Shown here piece after piece: positions 37,501-47,825 of a DNA stretch of 64,000 nucleotides. The DNA lies in contig CM060322.1 of NCBI GenBank assembly GCA_030674155.1, forward strand, positions 61,264,382 to 61,328,381, written 5' to 3'. The notes below the pieces were generated by a model. It had not been told where the DNA came from. It saw only the letters and a list, made by a program, of their open reading frames with translations, and did not search any database. Both the position numbers and the translations under genes were made by a program. Source of the DNA: Stramonita haemastoma (taxonomy: Eukaryota; Mollusca; Gastropoda; Neogastropoda; Muricidae). Position 1 is the first letter of the stretch; the number at the start of each line of letters is the position of its first letter.

Positions 37501-38116
37501 TCACACAGAACATTTTGTGCACTTGTTGAAATTCTATTCTGCCTTTTAGAAGAGTAGGCCATTTCATGCCGGTGGGAACGGATGACAAAATTTTGAAAAC
37601 CCATGCACACAGGTGTCATGTTTAGACACCAGTTCTCAAGTCTGAATGTGGCTATGTAGATTTGGTGGGGGGGGGGGGGGGGGGGGGGGAACAGTTGCAT
37701 AATACAAAGATCTCACCTCTGGTGAACCTCACTCTAGCCAAGGAACAAACAAAACAAAACAAAATTATTTGACAGGCAGTATTTGATGTTTAATTAAATA
37801 CTGATACCAAGCAATGTGTGTTACTTCAGATCATGGACGACGTATGGGACCTCCCCACCCTGTTGCGTCACGCATGGAACGACCGTCACTTCACGCTACG
37901 CACCCTCTTCCACATGAACGACTGCTGTTTGTTGTGGTTGTTGGCCTTTTCATGGTGTACGTGTTCTCTCCCTTTGACTTGATCCCTGAAGCCGCTTTTG
38001 GAGTGTTTGGATTGTTGGACGATATCTTTGCCTGTTTCCTCTTACTCCTCCTCGTCAGTGTTCTCTATCGAAGAATTGTCATTAGACAAGCTCACACTAT
38101 CAACAATACCAGGTGA
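32494..38116 (+). CDS. RNF170: RNF170, ER membrane RING E3 ubiquitin ligase (five coding exons; two single-base breaks)
   Basis: RNF170 is an endoplasmic-reticulum E3 ligase; in vertebrates it ubiquitinates activated IP3 receptors. Exons at 32494-32606, 33979-34172, 35618-35691, 36776-36894 and 37830-38116 are joined by four GT-AG introns with compatible phases, for about 262 residues (human: 258). Residues about 20-35 form the first membrane segment. The RING is complete C3HC4: Cys82, Cys85, Cys97, His99, Cys102, Cys105, Cys121, Cys124. The C-terminal part is the DUF1232 region ('SPFDLIPEA', 'GLLDDI') with two more membrane segments. The frame shifts once in exon 4 (G run at 36802-36806) and once in exon 5 (near 37921). 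Each break is explained by one missing base. All other parts look under selection, so sequence error is more likely than decay. Confidence 0.9.
33240..33370 (-). mobile_element. tRNA-derived SINE head fragment, minus strand
   Basis: On the minus strand it reads 'gcacaggtcccagtcatgg' after a T/A-rich start and continues 'aagagggattgttccctg'. The first part resembles a decayed Pol III B-box region. Confidence 0.35.
33317..33604 (-). other. Unrecognised 95-codon open frame inside RNF170 intron 1
   Basis: The middle of this minus-strand frame (about 33370-33600) is not low complexity and has a protein-like composition: 'GYWWHRFLYEKKLEWKK', 'FPHTSVAWENLV' and 'GIIQWVLRLL'. The 3' end runs into a SINE-like tRNA head (33240-33370), so only part could be real. 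A weak splice-acceptor-like 'gtctaaag' precedes it. It could be an exon of an antisense gene, a processed pseudogene fragment or chance. I do not recognise the family. Confidence 0.25.
33650..33895 (+). mobile_element. SINE family C copy
   Basis: The tRNA-like head has an A box 'tagttgagtggttaag' and a B box 'gggtttaaatctc'. The body has 'catctggtgaataaagg', 'ccctggtcaac' and 'agacctgccagtgcc', shared with 1090-1345. It lies just upstream of RNF170 exon 2. Confidence 0.7.
33979..34172 (+). CDS. RNF170: RNF170 coding exon 2 (linker and first half of RING)
   Basis: The acceptor 'cttgcag' ends at 33978 and the phase-2 codon joins as AG|C. The exon encodes an 'IHPEF' motif matching the conserved post-membrane 'NIHPE' of RNF170, then 'CPIC' and 'ETNCGHVYC', the first five zinc ligands. 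The donor G|GTGAGC at 34173 leaves phase 1. Confidence 0.9.
34441..34536. repeat. (CA)n microsatellite, interrupted
   Basis: CA runs fill 34441-34487 and about 34508-34536, separated by 'tcctgcacacgccagcgcg'. Confidence 0.95.
35487..35610. repeat. Short direct duplication at the 3' end of RNF170 intron 2
   Basis: 'cccacatgaatttctcttct' followed by 'tatgctgttgttga' at about 35500 recurs with one change at about 35562. The second copy ends only a few bases before the exon 3 acceptor. Confidence 0.85.
35618..35691 (+). CDS. RNF170: RNF170 coding exon 3 (second half of RING)
   Basis: The acceptor 'cactag' ends at 35617. The exon encodes 'GQCFLAYWQHRDWFGAVPC' and 'PSCKTR', which supplies the last three RING cysteines and the AYW...W.GA signature of RNF170. 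The donor AGG|GTAACG at 35692 is phase 0. Confidence 0.92.
36776..36894 (+). CDS. RNF170: RNF170 coding exon 4 (frame break in a G run)
   Basis: The acceptor 'tgtgtcag' ends at 36775. The exon starts in frame with 'VTLMLQQF', matching 'VTLLL..F' of the family. From about 36806 the matching frame shifts by one and ends 'SSYNLTFSAEPRT', matching the family's 'DYNRRFSGQPRS'. One extra G in the G5 run at 36802-36806 would reconcile them. The donor is ACG|GTCAGT at 36895, phase 0. Confidence 0.82.
37345..37645 (+). mobile_element. SINE family A-like copy with tRNA-derived head
   Basis: A head with 'gggttcaattccag' precedes the body 'tttggatgagagtatgaacc', 'gaagagtaggccattt' and 'ggtgtcatgtttagacac'. 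It lies in RNF170 intron 4. A long G run follows (37663-37689). Confidence 0.7.
37830..38116 (+). CDS. RNF170: RNF170 coding exon 5 (DUF1232, membrane segments 2 and 3, stop)
   Basis: The acceptor 'acttcag' ends at 37829. The exon starts 'IMDDVWDLPTLLRHAW', matching the family's 'IMxxxxDLPTLLRHA'. Near 37921 the homologous frame shifts (one base missing) and continues 'LLFVVVVGLFMVYVF', 'SPFDLIPEAAFGVFG' and 'IFACFLLLLLVSVLY' to the stop at 38114-38116. An AATAAA lies three bases after the stop, and others follow near 38213. Confidence 0.88.
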
Positions 38117-38224
38117 AAAATAAAAATTATGTTTTTGTTCTAGAGTTATTGCATATTGACATGCATTAAATTCCGACCACGGTCAAGGCAGAGTGCATTT
38201 TCTAACCTTTAAAAAATAAAATGT

Positions 38225-38365
38225 GTATATAGTGCCGCACCCTTTAAAAAAAAAATCAGTACATAAAGTGCTGCACCCTTAAAAAAAAAAATCTGTATAT
38301 AAAGTGCTGCACCCTTAAAAAAAAAATCTGTATATAAAGTGCTGCACCCTTTAAAAAAAGAATCT
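38225..38365. repeat. Tandem repeat, unit about 37 bp, 4 copies
   Basis: 'tgtatataaagtgctgcacc' plus 'cttaaaaaaaaaatc' repeats just after RNF170. A-run length varies between units. Confidence 0.93.
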
Positions 38366-38494
38366 CATTTGTATATATTTCTTTATGAAAACATTTTACC
38401 CCAGGAAAAGTCTGGTTGCCATGGGTTTCTTCACATGCAGTCCATTGTGCATCATAGCTCATCCTATGTTGTCTCAAACTAGACCAGTACTAAG

Positions 38495-39560
38495 GCAGGG
38501 CTGTCTTACTATTGGGTATGCAAGGGGATGTGATGGCACATCAGCTGACTACTGGCTAAGGTGTGACAGCACACCCCTCTACAGCTTACTGTTGGGTATG
38601 TAAGGTGTGATGCACACCCCTCTACAGCTTACTGTTGGGTATGTAAGGTGTGATGCACACCCCTCTACAGCTTACTGTTGGGTATGCAAGGTGTGACAGA
38701 CACCCCTCTACAGCTTACTGTTGGGTATGCAAGGTGTGACAGCACACCCCTCTACAGCTTACTGTTGGGTATGTAAGGTGTGACAGCACACCCTCTACAG
38801 CTTACTGTTGGGTATGCAAGGGTGTGACAGCACACCCCTCTACAGCTTCTGTTGGGTATGCAAGGTGTGACAGTACACCCCTCTACAGCTTTCTGTTGGG
38901 TATGCAAGGTGTGACTAGTACACCCCTCTACAGCTACTGTTGGGTATGCAAGGTGTGATGCACACCCCTCTACAGCTTTCTGTTGGGTATGCAAGTGTGA
39001 CAGTACACCCCTCTACAGCTTACTGTTGGGTATGCAAGGTGTGACAGTACACCCCTCTACAGCTTTCTGTTGGGTATGCAAGGTGTGACAGTACACCCCT
39101 CTACAGCTTTACTGTTGGGTATGCAAGGTGTGATGCACACCCCTCTACAGCTTTATACTGTTGGGTATGCAAGGTGTGATGCACACCCCTCTACAGCTTT
39201 CTGTTGGGTATGTAAGTGTGCGACAGTACACCCCTCTACAGCTTACTGTTGGGTATGTAAGGTGTGACGTACACCCTCTACAGCTTACTGTTGGGTATGC
39301 AAGGTGTGATGCACACCCCTCTACAGCTTACTGTTGGGTATGCAAGGTGTGACATACACCCTCTACAGCTTTCTGTTGGGTATGCAAGGTGTGACAGTAC
39401 ACCCCTCTACAGCTTACTGTTGGGTATGCAATGGTGTGATGCACACCCCTAAGCTTACTGTTGGGTTGCAAGGTGTGATGCACACCTCTACAGCTTTCTG
39501 TTGGGTATGTAAGGTGTGATGCACACCTTACAGTTTCTGTTGGGTAAGGTGTGATGCACA
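38495..39560. repeat. 44-bp minisatellite, about 24 copies
   Basis: The unit reads 'tgttgggtatgcaaggtgtg', 'acagcacacccctctacagc', 'ttac'. Units share the same variants (gatgcacac or acagtacac) but many differ by isolated one- to three-base indels, a pattern that noisy reads would give. Confidence 0.95.
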
Positions 39561-39604
39561 CCCCCACCATGCTTGTGTAATCTTCAATGGAAAAAGGAGG
39601 TTGT

Positions 39605-39825
39605 GATGTGGTGCTAAGATGTGCAAGTGTTTGCACTGAAGGCTTTGGTTGACTGTGTGCAAGTGTTTGCACTGAAGGTTTTGGTTGACTGTTCAAGTGT
39701 TTGCAATGAAGACTGGTTAAGGCTGTTTGCAAGTGTTTGCAATGAAGACTTTGGTTGACGTGGCAAGTGTTTGCAATGAAGACTTTGGTTGACGGGTGTG
39801 CAATGAAGACTTGGTTGACAAGACC
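39605..39825. repeat. Minisatellite, unit about 36 bp, about 6 copies
   Basis: 'gtgcaagtgtttgcactgaa' plus 'ggttttggttgact' repeats with increasing truncation at the 3' end. Confidence 0.9.
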
Positions 39826-39839
39826 TTTAGGGGACTAGT

Positions 39840-39962
39840 GTATTCCAAGGTCAACTCCAGGAGAAAATCCCATAAATGAACACCTTGGAAGACTTGAATC
39901 TTTGCCCTCAGTTAACAGATTACATGCACACTTGATGTTCTAACCACTAGGCCTTCCTGCTC
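39840..39962 (-). mobile_element. tRNA-derived SINE head, minus strand
   Basis: On the minus strand 'aaggcctagtggttagaac' (A-box region) and 'aaagattcaagtcttcc' (B-box region) are spaced as in a tRNA. A short SINE-A-like 'tctcctggagttgacc' follows. Confidence 0.6.
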
Positions 39963-39984
39963 CTACCTCACCCCCTTGTATGCA

Positions 39985-40605
39985 ACTACCTTTCGTTGGA
40001 GTGCGTGCAGTGTTCTAAAAAATGTTTTCTTTGTTAGATGTGATATGGAATAGTTTATTTGAATTATTTTTCGACAAGATTTAATAAATGTCCTGAACTC
40101 TAATACTGAATTTGGTGTGTGGATATTGCAACATGTGAATGGGAGAGAATGTTGGACTCTATACTTTTTACACACAGATCAAGTAATAAAATCCTTTTTA
40201 AAACAATGGAAAATCATTTTTTGTTCAGACATTTTACATACAGGTTTACAGTTTTTTTGTTTGTTATTTAAACAGGTTGAGTGTACATTTTACATAAAGA
40301 TTGACAGCCTGTACATTTTACATGCAGGTTGAGTAGTGTACATTTTACATGCAAGTTGAGTAATAAATTTACTTTGAAAATGAAAACAAAATTTTAATAA
40401 GAATGAATGAAAATGAGGGAAGACAATCTAATGACAGTAAGACAGGGGATGTTAAAATCTATATAAATACCTTTCGTTGAATGGAGTGCGTGCACAGTGT
40501 TCTAAAAAATGTTTTCTTTGTTGGATGTGATATGGAATAGTTGATTTGAATTATTTTTCGACAAGATTTAATAAATGTCCTGAAATATAAATAATACTGA
40601 TTATG
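39985..40605. repeat. Direct duplication (about 125 bp) flanking a short 'cattttacatgcaggttgag' array
   Basis: 'gtgttctaaaaaatgttttc' through 'tcgacaagatttaataaatg' is present at about 39990-40110 and 40470-40590. Between them 'gtacattttacatgcaggtt' recurs four times (40225-40370). Confidence 0.88.
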
Positions 40606-41999
40606 TCACTGACACACATATGTAAAAATAACAGAGATAATACTTTAAAAAAATATATTTCTGAATTCATTGACGGGTAATGTCAAGACAACCCTATCAG
40701 AATGAAAGGACACGGTTAAATCACTTAACAAAAGATACCAGTCTGTGTGTGTGGCTGTTATATCTAGATCTGCGTCATTTCATTCTTGATGAATATACAA
40801 AAGCAGCAAAGAGAAGAGACATCTACATGTATAATGAATACCAAAGCTTTAACTTTTCACTGCGTTTCTAGCCACACCGACCACAAACTCCACATCTGGG
40901 CCACGACCATTTAATTTCCACACCTCGCATAACAATCACCTCAGTTTAACATCAACACTATCCAATCCCTTCAAGCATCCAACATCAAATCACAAAACAC
41001 TATCAATACATTTCATTCCTCCAGGCCAATAAAACCACACTGTGCGGAGGACACCAGCCATTTTGCTTCATCCCAGGTTACAAAAAGGCATGATGAACCC
41101 TAATATGTACATGTGGGCAAGTGACTGCAGAAAGGACATCCCAGTGTTAACAATTTCACAACCTGTTGTGAAAAAACAATGCATGCAAAATGTCTTTCCC
41201 CCCCCCCCCCCCCCCCCCCCCCACCCCCCCCCCCTTTTACATCATTTGAAAAAAAATGCTTGAGAAAAGGAAGGCAAATGGACTGGAAAGGCAGAAAATA
41301 TTCAAATTCAAAATTAGAGAAATTCCAGTGGGTTACAAGCCATATACAAGAACAAAAACCACATAAAAATAATAACACAACACAGGTTTTGAACATCTCA
41401 GCCAGCCGCAAACATACCCAAGCAAAATCATTCGTGTGCGCACCAGTATGCCCATGCATCCATACTCACACATGGCCCACGTACACATACACAATATTAA
41501 AAACATTTGCACACATTTTAAGACATACACCAAATTGTTACAACATATTGTATGATAAGACAAATACCAATTAAACTTGTACACTGTTCTATTAAGATAT
41601 TGAACACAGTCTAAACACGCACACACACGCCGAACTGTTACATGTTGTATGAGTAAGGTGAGACATGGGTCCAAAAGTGGCCAAAGGCATGGTTTTTTTA
41701 GAATAAAAAATTGCTAGATACATTTATGTAGATTTCCCTGTGTGAATTTAAAGAATTCAGACCATAAAATATGTCTGTAGAAACAGGTTACTCGTACATA
41801 ATATAGATAAAAAGGTTTAGGAGTTTGAAATATTCAGTTTTGGTAGCCATATCTTTGATTTTTATGCTTTACAAGTGATGCCCTTTCAATATATGGCATA
41901 ATTTTTACCATGGGCTTGTAAACAAACTTTAATCAGTTTCGACCCCAATGTTCCACCTTAAACAAATATCAAATTTTTTATGAATACTTTGTCATGCAC
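40606..41999. other. Intergenic DNA, no gene recognised; C run 41197-41235
   Basis: The stretch has no coding support. The C run gives a proline false frame. 41990-42120 may already be 3' flank or untranslated region of the minus-strand LINE. Confidence 0.55.
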
Positions 42000-43234
42000 T
42001 TATTAAGCATCATAATTGAGGTGGGAATAAAACTATTTTTATAGCGCAGAGTTTTAGACTTGGGCACTCTGTAGCGCTTTTGCGATGGGAGAAGTGTGAA
42101 GTATTTTGCTAGCACATGAGCACCATCAGTTACAATCTGGCTCTGTCTCTCACATGGCATTCATACAAATCATTCAGTTTCACTTGCTCACAGCCAACAA
42201 TTTTGCCACATCTGGGTACAATCTTGTTCAGTACATTTCTGTTTTTGACAGTGAGGCTTCTGTACCAACACATTAAGGAGAAGGCAAGAACAGACTCGAT
42301 AAAACATCAATAAAACTTTCCCGTTTACGTGAAGACTACGGAGCTTTTGCAGGAAAAAGATGTGAGAATGGCATTTTCTATTCACAAGATCTGTATTAGC
42401 ATTAAAATTTAGTTTATCATCAATAATGGTACCTAGATATTTATATTCATGCATATGTTCAACCATTACACCATCAATGAAAAGATTTGGTATAGGTTCA
42501 GGGTTTTTACAAAAATCAATCAACATTTTTGTCTTTTCAACATTCAGGTCTAGACAATTTTGTTTGCACCAGGAGGTAAACTCTTCAACTTGTTGAGAAT
42601 ACATGACATGAGAGGTCTTCCAGAGCAGTCATCAGAATATTTGATTAAAGTTATTAGATCAGAGCCAGTGCAATCATTAGTGTAAAGAGTGAAAAGAATG
42701 AGACAGAACAGTGCCTTGGGGAGAACCAGTGGAAGTTGGATCTTTCAGTCGATATTGCTTTCTGAAAATGGACAAACTGTGTTCGTTCCGTTAAAAAAAA
42801 CTTGTTACTCGGAGAATGAGCCAAGGACACACGTTTATAGAGAGTAGTTTAAGTGCTAGGAGATGGGGCTGAATGGTATTTAAGGCAGAGGACAAGTCAA
42901 CAAAAAGTATACGAACAAAAGTCAGGTTTTTCAGTAGTAGCATCATTTGTACTTCTTTTGGTTTTATAAGCAAATTGTAGAGGATCCAGATATGAGGAAG
43001 TGTAGAGAAGCTGTTTCAGGATGATTCTTTCAAAGCATTTCATTACTATTGGTGTGAGAGCTAATGGTCTGTAATCATGTTAAGCTTTGGGATGACAATT
43101 TTTTTAACAGGACATATTATTGATTTTTTCCAGAGACTAGTTACATGGCATGCTTTTAAAGACAGGGTAAACAAATCACTAAAAACATGACACAGCTGTT
43201 CAGCACAGGATTTTAAAAGACATCCACATCCACA
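42000..43234 (-). mobile_element. CR1/L2-like LINE, 3' half (reverse transcriptase), interrupted by the I element
   Basis: The minus strand carries decayed RT blocks in order. From 43234 downward these are 'LKSCAEQLCHVFSDLF', 'PLALTPIVMKCFERII', 'LDPLQFAYK' and motif A 'FVDLSSALNTIQPHLL', then thumb sequence 'DLNVEKTKMLIDF' and 'YKYLGTIIDDKLNF' at 42604-42188. Stops and frameshifts are frequent. The upstream half of the same element lies at 50157-51440 in the same orientation. Clade assignment within the CR1/L2/Rex group is by recognition only. Confidence 0.8.
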
Positions 43235-43261
43235 CCAGCAGGCTTCAAGCTCTGAGCAAAT

Positions 43262-44640
43262 ATGGTCGCTGAGAACAAAAAAGGAATAATGACAAAAGGA
43301 ATAATGACAAGATCAAGACAACGATGTGCCACTGCAAAGAGAGGGAACATCTCACCGGCTAGATCGGGGGAGCAGAAAAGTTCTACAGGTGCAAAACCAA
43401 ACCATGTTCAAAAAGACAACAGTTGTTCAGCTTGTCACAAAGAAAAAGACTCCGCTACCAGGGACAGGACAACAAATGATACTGACAATTCAACATCAAC
43501 TTCAGTGTCTTCATTAACATAAGCTATCCAAAATTTGTGTAAATGAATTCAGGATCTGGAGCGAACAGTGGCTGGGCTGGCAAAAACCAAGGAGAAAAAA
43601 GCAAGGCAAGTAAGAGTTTGTTCCGTTGCTACCCAGACAGACACATAAAAAAGTCCCTTACCTTGCAAACTTCCCATCCTATGTAGAAATTACAAGATCA
43701 CCTGCAACTAGTCAAGCTCTTGAAACTTTCCACGCCCAAGTCCCAAAGGAAAGGCAAAACCTGTAGTCCTAACTCCTACAAAAGAAAGGCAACATTCAAC
43801 TAACTTCTCGAAGCCTAATGACATTATCTCGAAACCCATCACTGCAGATGACGTCAAAAATATGGACTCGCTTCCTCCTGTTCTATTTTTACATGACTCG
43901 ACATTGACAAAAATGGCTTTTCAGTATCATCAAAGAAGGCTTTTATGATTGCAGATTGTCAACAGCAGGTCGACACTATTGATCCAGAAGATGACATTGA
44001 CCGTGTCAATGGATGGCATCTCTCATGAGCCTGCTGTTTCTGACATTCAATTTCTCGTGTGATAAAATGGAAACCTGATGTTGTGGGAGCTCAGCAATGA
44101 AATAGGCATTGAATAGTTCTCTCCGTACCTCAAGAGCTGCATCCTTTACAGGAGCTATTCTGCTGACCACGACTTTCGCTTTTGGAAGTTTGTTTTGGAT
44201 AGATCTAACAACAGCTACCATATCTTTTGACGCAGTTTTTGGGTCAGTCCCTTTTATGTCGTTGATGCTAGTGTGGATGACATTTCATTGCTGAGCTCCC
44301 ACAACATCAGGTTTCCATTTTATCACACGAGAAATTGAATGTCAGAAACAGCAGGCTCATGAGAGATGCCATCCATCCTACAGACAGAGGCATCAGTATC
44401 CTTGCAGGAAACCTGGGAAGGCATGTTCACCACCTCTTTTGGGAGAGACCCCGGAGGAGACCTGGCAGGGAGTCTATTGACAGGAAAGGACGATCAGATA
44501 GAGGACTCAGAAAAAAATCAGTGGTATTGAGATCCAGCAGGTTATTCCAGATAGTATCAGCCCTGGTCACTCCATCAATATCCCTGGGACTCTTACTTCT
44601 ACCCTAATGTTGTTTGGTGACTTTGTTCATATTCATCGTC
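43262..44640 (+). pseudogene. I-element ORF1 remnant with esterase-like (SGNH) domain
   Basis: The N-terminal part (43262-43522) is basic, contains one Cys-x2-Cys pair and starts with a duplicated 'GIMTKGIMT'. 43900-43990 resembles the beginning of an SGNH esterase block ('FMIAD'). The middle of that domain lies in inverted orientation (44281-44009, minus strand: 'KAKVVVSRIAPVKD', 'LNVRNSRLMRDAIH'). It resumes on the plus strand at 44335 with 'RDAIHPTDRGISILAGNL', whose D-x-x-H is the expected catalytic pair of such esterases. ORF1 esterase domains are known in CR1 and some I-type elements. Assignment is by motif only. Confidence 0.6.
44009..44376. repeat. Perfect-looking 95-bp inverted repeat with 178-bp inverted centre
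   Basis: 44009-44103 is the reverse complement of 44282-44376. The spacer 44104-44281 reads as ORF1 in the minus direction. An inversion of part of ORF1 with duplication of one flank explains the layout. A palindromic read artefact is the alternative. Confidence 0.85.
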
Positions 44641-44689
44641 ATAGATTTTACAAATAACTTGTTTCCATTAATACTGTCAAAGACAAAGT

Positions 44690-45217
44690 TTCAATTTTTC
44701 AATGGAATTGCAGATCTATTTTAAGGAATTTACTGCTGCTTCAAAATCACTTATATGAACATAATTATTCTATCCTTGCACAACAGTCTTTAAATGTGGT
44801 TGCATAAAAGCTCCCTAAACTAAAGAATTTTTTACTATCCACCTTTACATTCTTGTTCAAATAGATCTAGAAAAGTTCAAACTGCAATATATGTCTGAGC
44901 AGATCTAGATTACACACCTGTGACTTCATCACTAATATCAGATAATACAGATGAAGTATTTGCAACAGCAGCAACTGTCAAAGTTAATAAGCTTACTTCT
45001 TTAAATGTAATGTCAGTGTACTATCCAAAGGGTCCAAAAGCAGAAAACACTGACTGGATAAAACTGATTTTTCAACCAAAAAATGGATAGTTCTAGGTGA
45101 TTTCAATGCGCATGCACCATTTTGGGAAACAGGTTGTTCCACCATAACTTGTAATAGGTTAGTAGAAAATATTGTAGACTCAAAGCTGATTCTATTGAAT
45201 GATGGAAATGTTACGAG

Positions 45218-45252
<35 letters not shown>

Positions 45253-45690
45253 ATGGAATTTATATAGCGCTATATCTTGTAAAAACAAATCGAAGCACTT
45301 GCACTCGACCCTCACAACAAACAACCAATGACAATAAATAATTCTAGCAAAATCGAAAGCACACGCGCGCGCGCGCATGCACGCACGCGCACACACACAC
45401 CTATAGATTACCTGACATTGCCAGTCATAAACCCATTTCTATTGATTTGTCCTTGGTCTCTCTGGAGTTAGGCATCAATGTGGTCTGGTGTACTAATGAA
45501 GACACACTAGGAAGTGACCATTTTCCAATTATCATTCAGTTAGATGAAGATGACTTTGATGAAGAAGAGAAACCAGAACACAGCCCTCCAAAATTCTTGT
45601 ATAAATATGCCAAATGGGAGTTGTATCAATCAAGTTTGGAATGTATGGATCGTAGTAAAATAGAAGATAAAAGATATTGATACATTCTTC
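44690..45690 (+). pseudogene. I-element AP endonuclease domain, interrupted by a small repeat
   Basis: 'IFQWNCRSILRN' (44694) is the canonical start of LINE endonucleases. 'MSVYYPKGPK' and 'VLGDFNAHAPFWE' (about 45092) follow, and then 'LGSDHFPIIIQL' (45509), the catalytic SDH block. Between 45217 and 45402 a small repeat breaks the domain. Frameshifts and stops occur throughout. Confidence 0.8.
45217..45402. repeat. Small dispersed repeat inserted in the LINE endonuclease: (AAT)n, 'tatatagcgct' core, CG/CA-alternating end
   Basis: It starts with about ten AAT units, continues 'atggaatttatatagcgc' as at 3850, and ends in 'cacacgcgcgcgcgcgcatg' and (CA)n. It sits between two pieces of the endonuclease that would otherwise be adjacent. 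Confidence 0.65.
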
Positions 45691-45889
45691 AAAAACTTCT
45701 GCAATGCTGTCATATGAGCAGCAGATAACTCAATACCTAGATGTAGAATAACAAAGCTAAAGAAAAATGTTTGCAATCCATGGTGGAATAAGGAATGTCG
45801 GGAAGCAACAAAGTTAAAGCAGCGTTTAAAAATTGGCTGAAAGACAGATCTGAAACAAACTTTGCATACATGAAATATGTTAAAAATCA

Positions 45890-47825
45890 GTGCAACAGAA
45901 TCATAGCTCAAGCAAAAAAACAATATTTTTTCTCAGTTCTGTTTATCTGAAATCAGACTCAAAAGATATTCATAAAGTATGGAAAAAGATTAAAGAAATG
46001 AAAATCGGACACCAGTTACCAACATATCCCATAAAACTGGCCAATAATCCTCTTCCTTCTTCACTGGATAAAGCTGAAGCATTTCTGGAGGCATTTTCTG
46101 AGAATAATATGTCAAGTGTCGATTCACCAGTTCAGTTTTTCAAAGACACAGAAGAAAATAAAGATATGTATAAAGATCCAGTCCCACATTATGAATATTA
46201 TCTCAATGCTCCTATTGCATTTAATGAATTTAATGAGGCTTTAAAATCCTTCTCAACTAATTACAGTGCAGTTGGCATTGATGGTATTTCCAATCAATTA
46301 CTAATCCATTTACCTTCGAGTTGGAAGAAATTACTTCATTCGTTTGACCAAAAATGTTGGTTAAATGGAGCTCTCCCTATTATCTGGAAGAGGTCATCGT
46401 AATACCATTTCCCAAACAGGGTAAGCCAAGATCTTCAATTAGTAGTTATAGGCAAATATCATTAACCTCACAAGCTGGAAAAATTCTAGAAAAAATTGTC
46501 CAAAATCACTTACTGCACCATTGTGAAAAAGAAAATATTATTCCAGTAAATCAAGCAGGGTTTAGAAAAGGGAGGTGTACTACAGATCACCTTGTAAAGA
46601 TTATAAGCTATGTCAAAAATCAATTTGCACATTGGAAGAGCACACTTGCCACCTTTTTTATATATATAAAAAAAGCATATGACAGTGTTTGGCCTGAGAG
46701 ACTGCTGTATAAATTGAAACTTATAGGAATAAGGGGGGAAATGTTTCAATACTTCAAATGTTTCTTGTATGACATATAATTATATGCACAAGAGTAAATG
46801 TTTTATTCATCATATAAAAAGGTAGATACTGGTATTCCACAAGGATCAATAATAGCTCCAATTTTGTTTACTATTCTAATTCATGATCTCCCCAGAGTTT
46901 TGTCTAGTAATGTACACTTAGTTCAATATGCAGATGACATTGCTGTATGGGTAAATACAAATCTTCGGAAACGGACATCAAAAAGAGTTAAAAACCATGT
47001 GCAAAAAATCTGTCAAATAGAACTAGATAAATCAAAAGAGTATATGAAAGAAAATAGGCTTGCTTTCTCAGTAGAGAAAACCAAACTAATGCTTTTTAAT
47101 AATGGAGAAAATCCAAAGTGTTTACCAATTCTTATGCTGGATGGGAAATACAATATTCGCAAGACAAATTCTTGGGCATTAATCTAAATCCAAAATTAAA
47201 TTGGAGAATTTATGCCGAAAATCTTATAAAGCAAGGAAAAAATTAAGCTTACTTAAACTGATAAACGCCCAACCTTGGGGACAGGACACAAAAACGTTAT
47301 TGCATTTAGCTACTGCTCTAGTTCAATCTAACTTGCGGCCAAGAAGTTTATTTTACAGCTCCTCTGTACATACTGAACAAAAATGAAAGTATAGATAGTA
47401 AAGCCATAAAAATAGCTTTGGGTGTACCAATACATACAAATACAAGGAAAGTTTATCAAGAGGCAAAATTATTACCTCTATCAGATTGGCGTAAACTATG
47501 TGTAGCAAAGTACGTTACCAGAAGTCTATCTGTGCAAAATTCAGTGAAGAGAGAAATATTTTTAGATTCGACTAAAGATTACCCTAAAAGGGCTCATAAT
47601 ATATCTTCACTTCAGTCAATTTGTAACTACACAAGTGACTTGTTTGCGAAATGTGAAGTTGATATTTCAGAGATTGTTGTTATGCCAACAGTACCCAAGA
47701 TACCTCAATGGGAACACAACACTGCTACACTTGATATCGACTACACCACATCCAAAAAAGATGATAATATTAACATTCTAACTTTTGATGTTACAGAAAA
47801 TCTTAAAAATAATTATTCAAACCAT
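45890..47825 (+). pseudogene. I-element reverse transcriptase and connection region
   Basis: 'VGIDGISNQLL', 'SYRQISLTSQAGKILEKIV', 'NQAGFRKGRCTTDHL', 'KKAYDSVWPERLLYKL', 'GIPQGSIIAPILF' and the catalytic 'YADD' (46927-46938) follow in normal order across three frames. In motif A the expected first aspartate appears as tyrosine ('FIYIKKAYD'), next to an AT-rich slip-prone stretch. If that is not an error, it would inactivate the enzyme. A long clean frame (47418-47825) covers the RT-RNase H connection. Confidence 0.88.

Noticed and set aside
44006..44221. Minus-strand 71-codon frame as an independent gene
   Set aside because: It is the inverted middle of the LINE ORF1 esterase-like domain.
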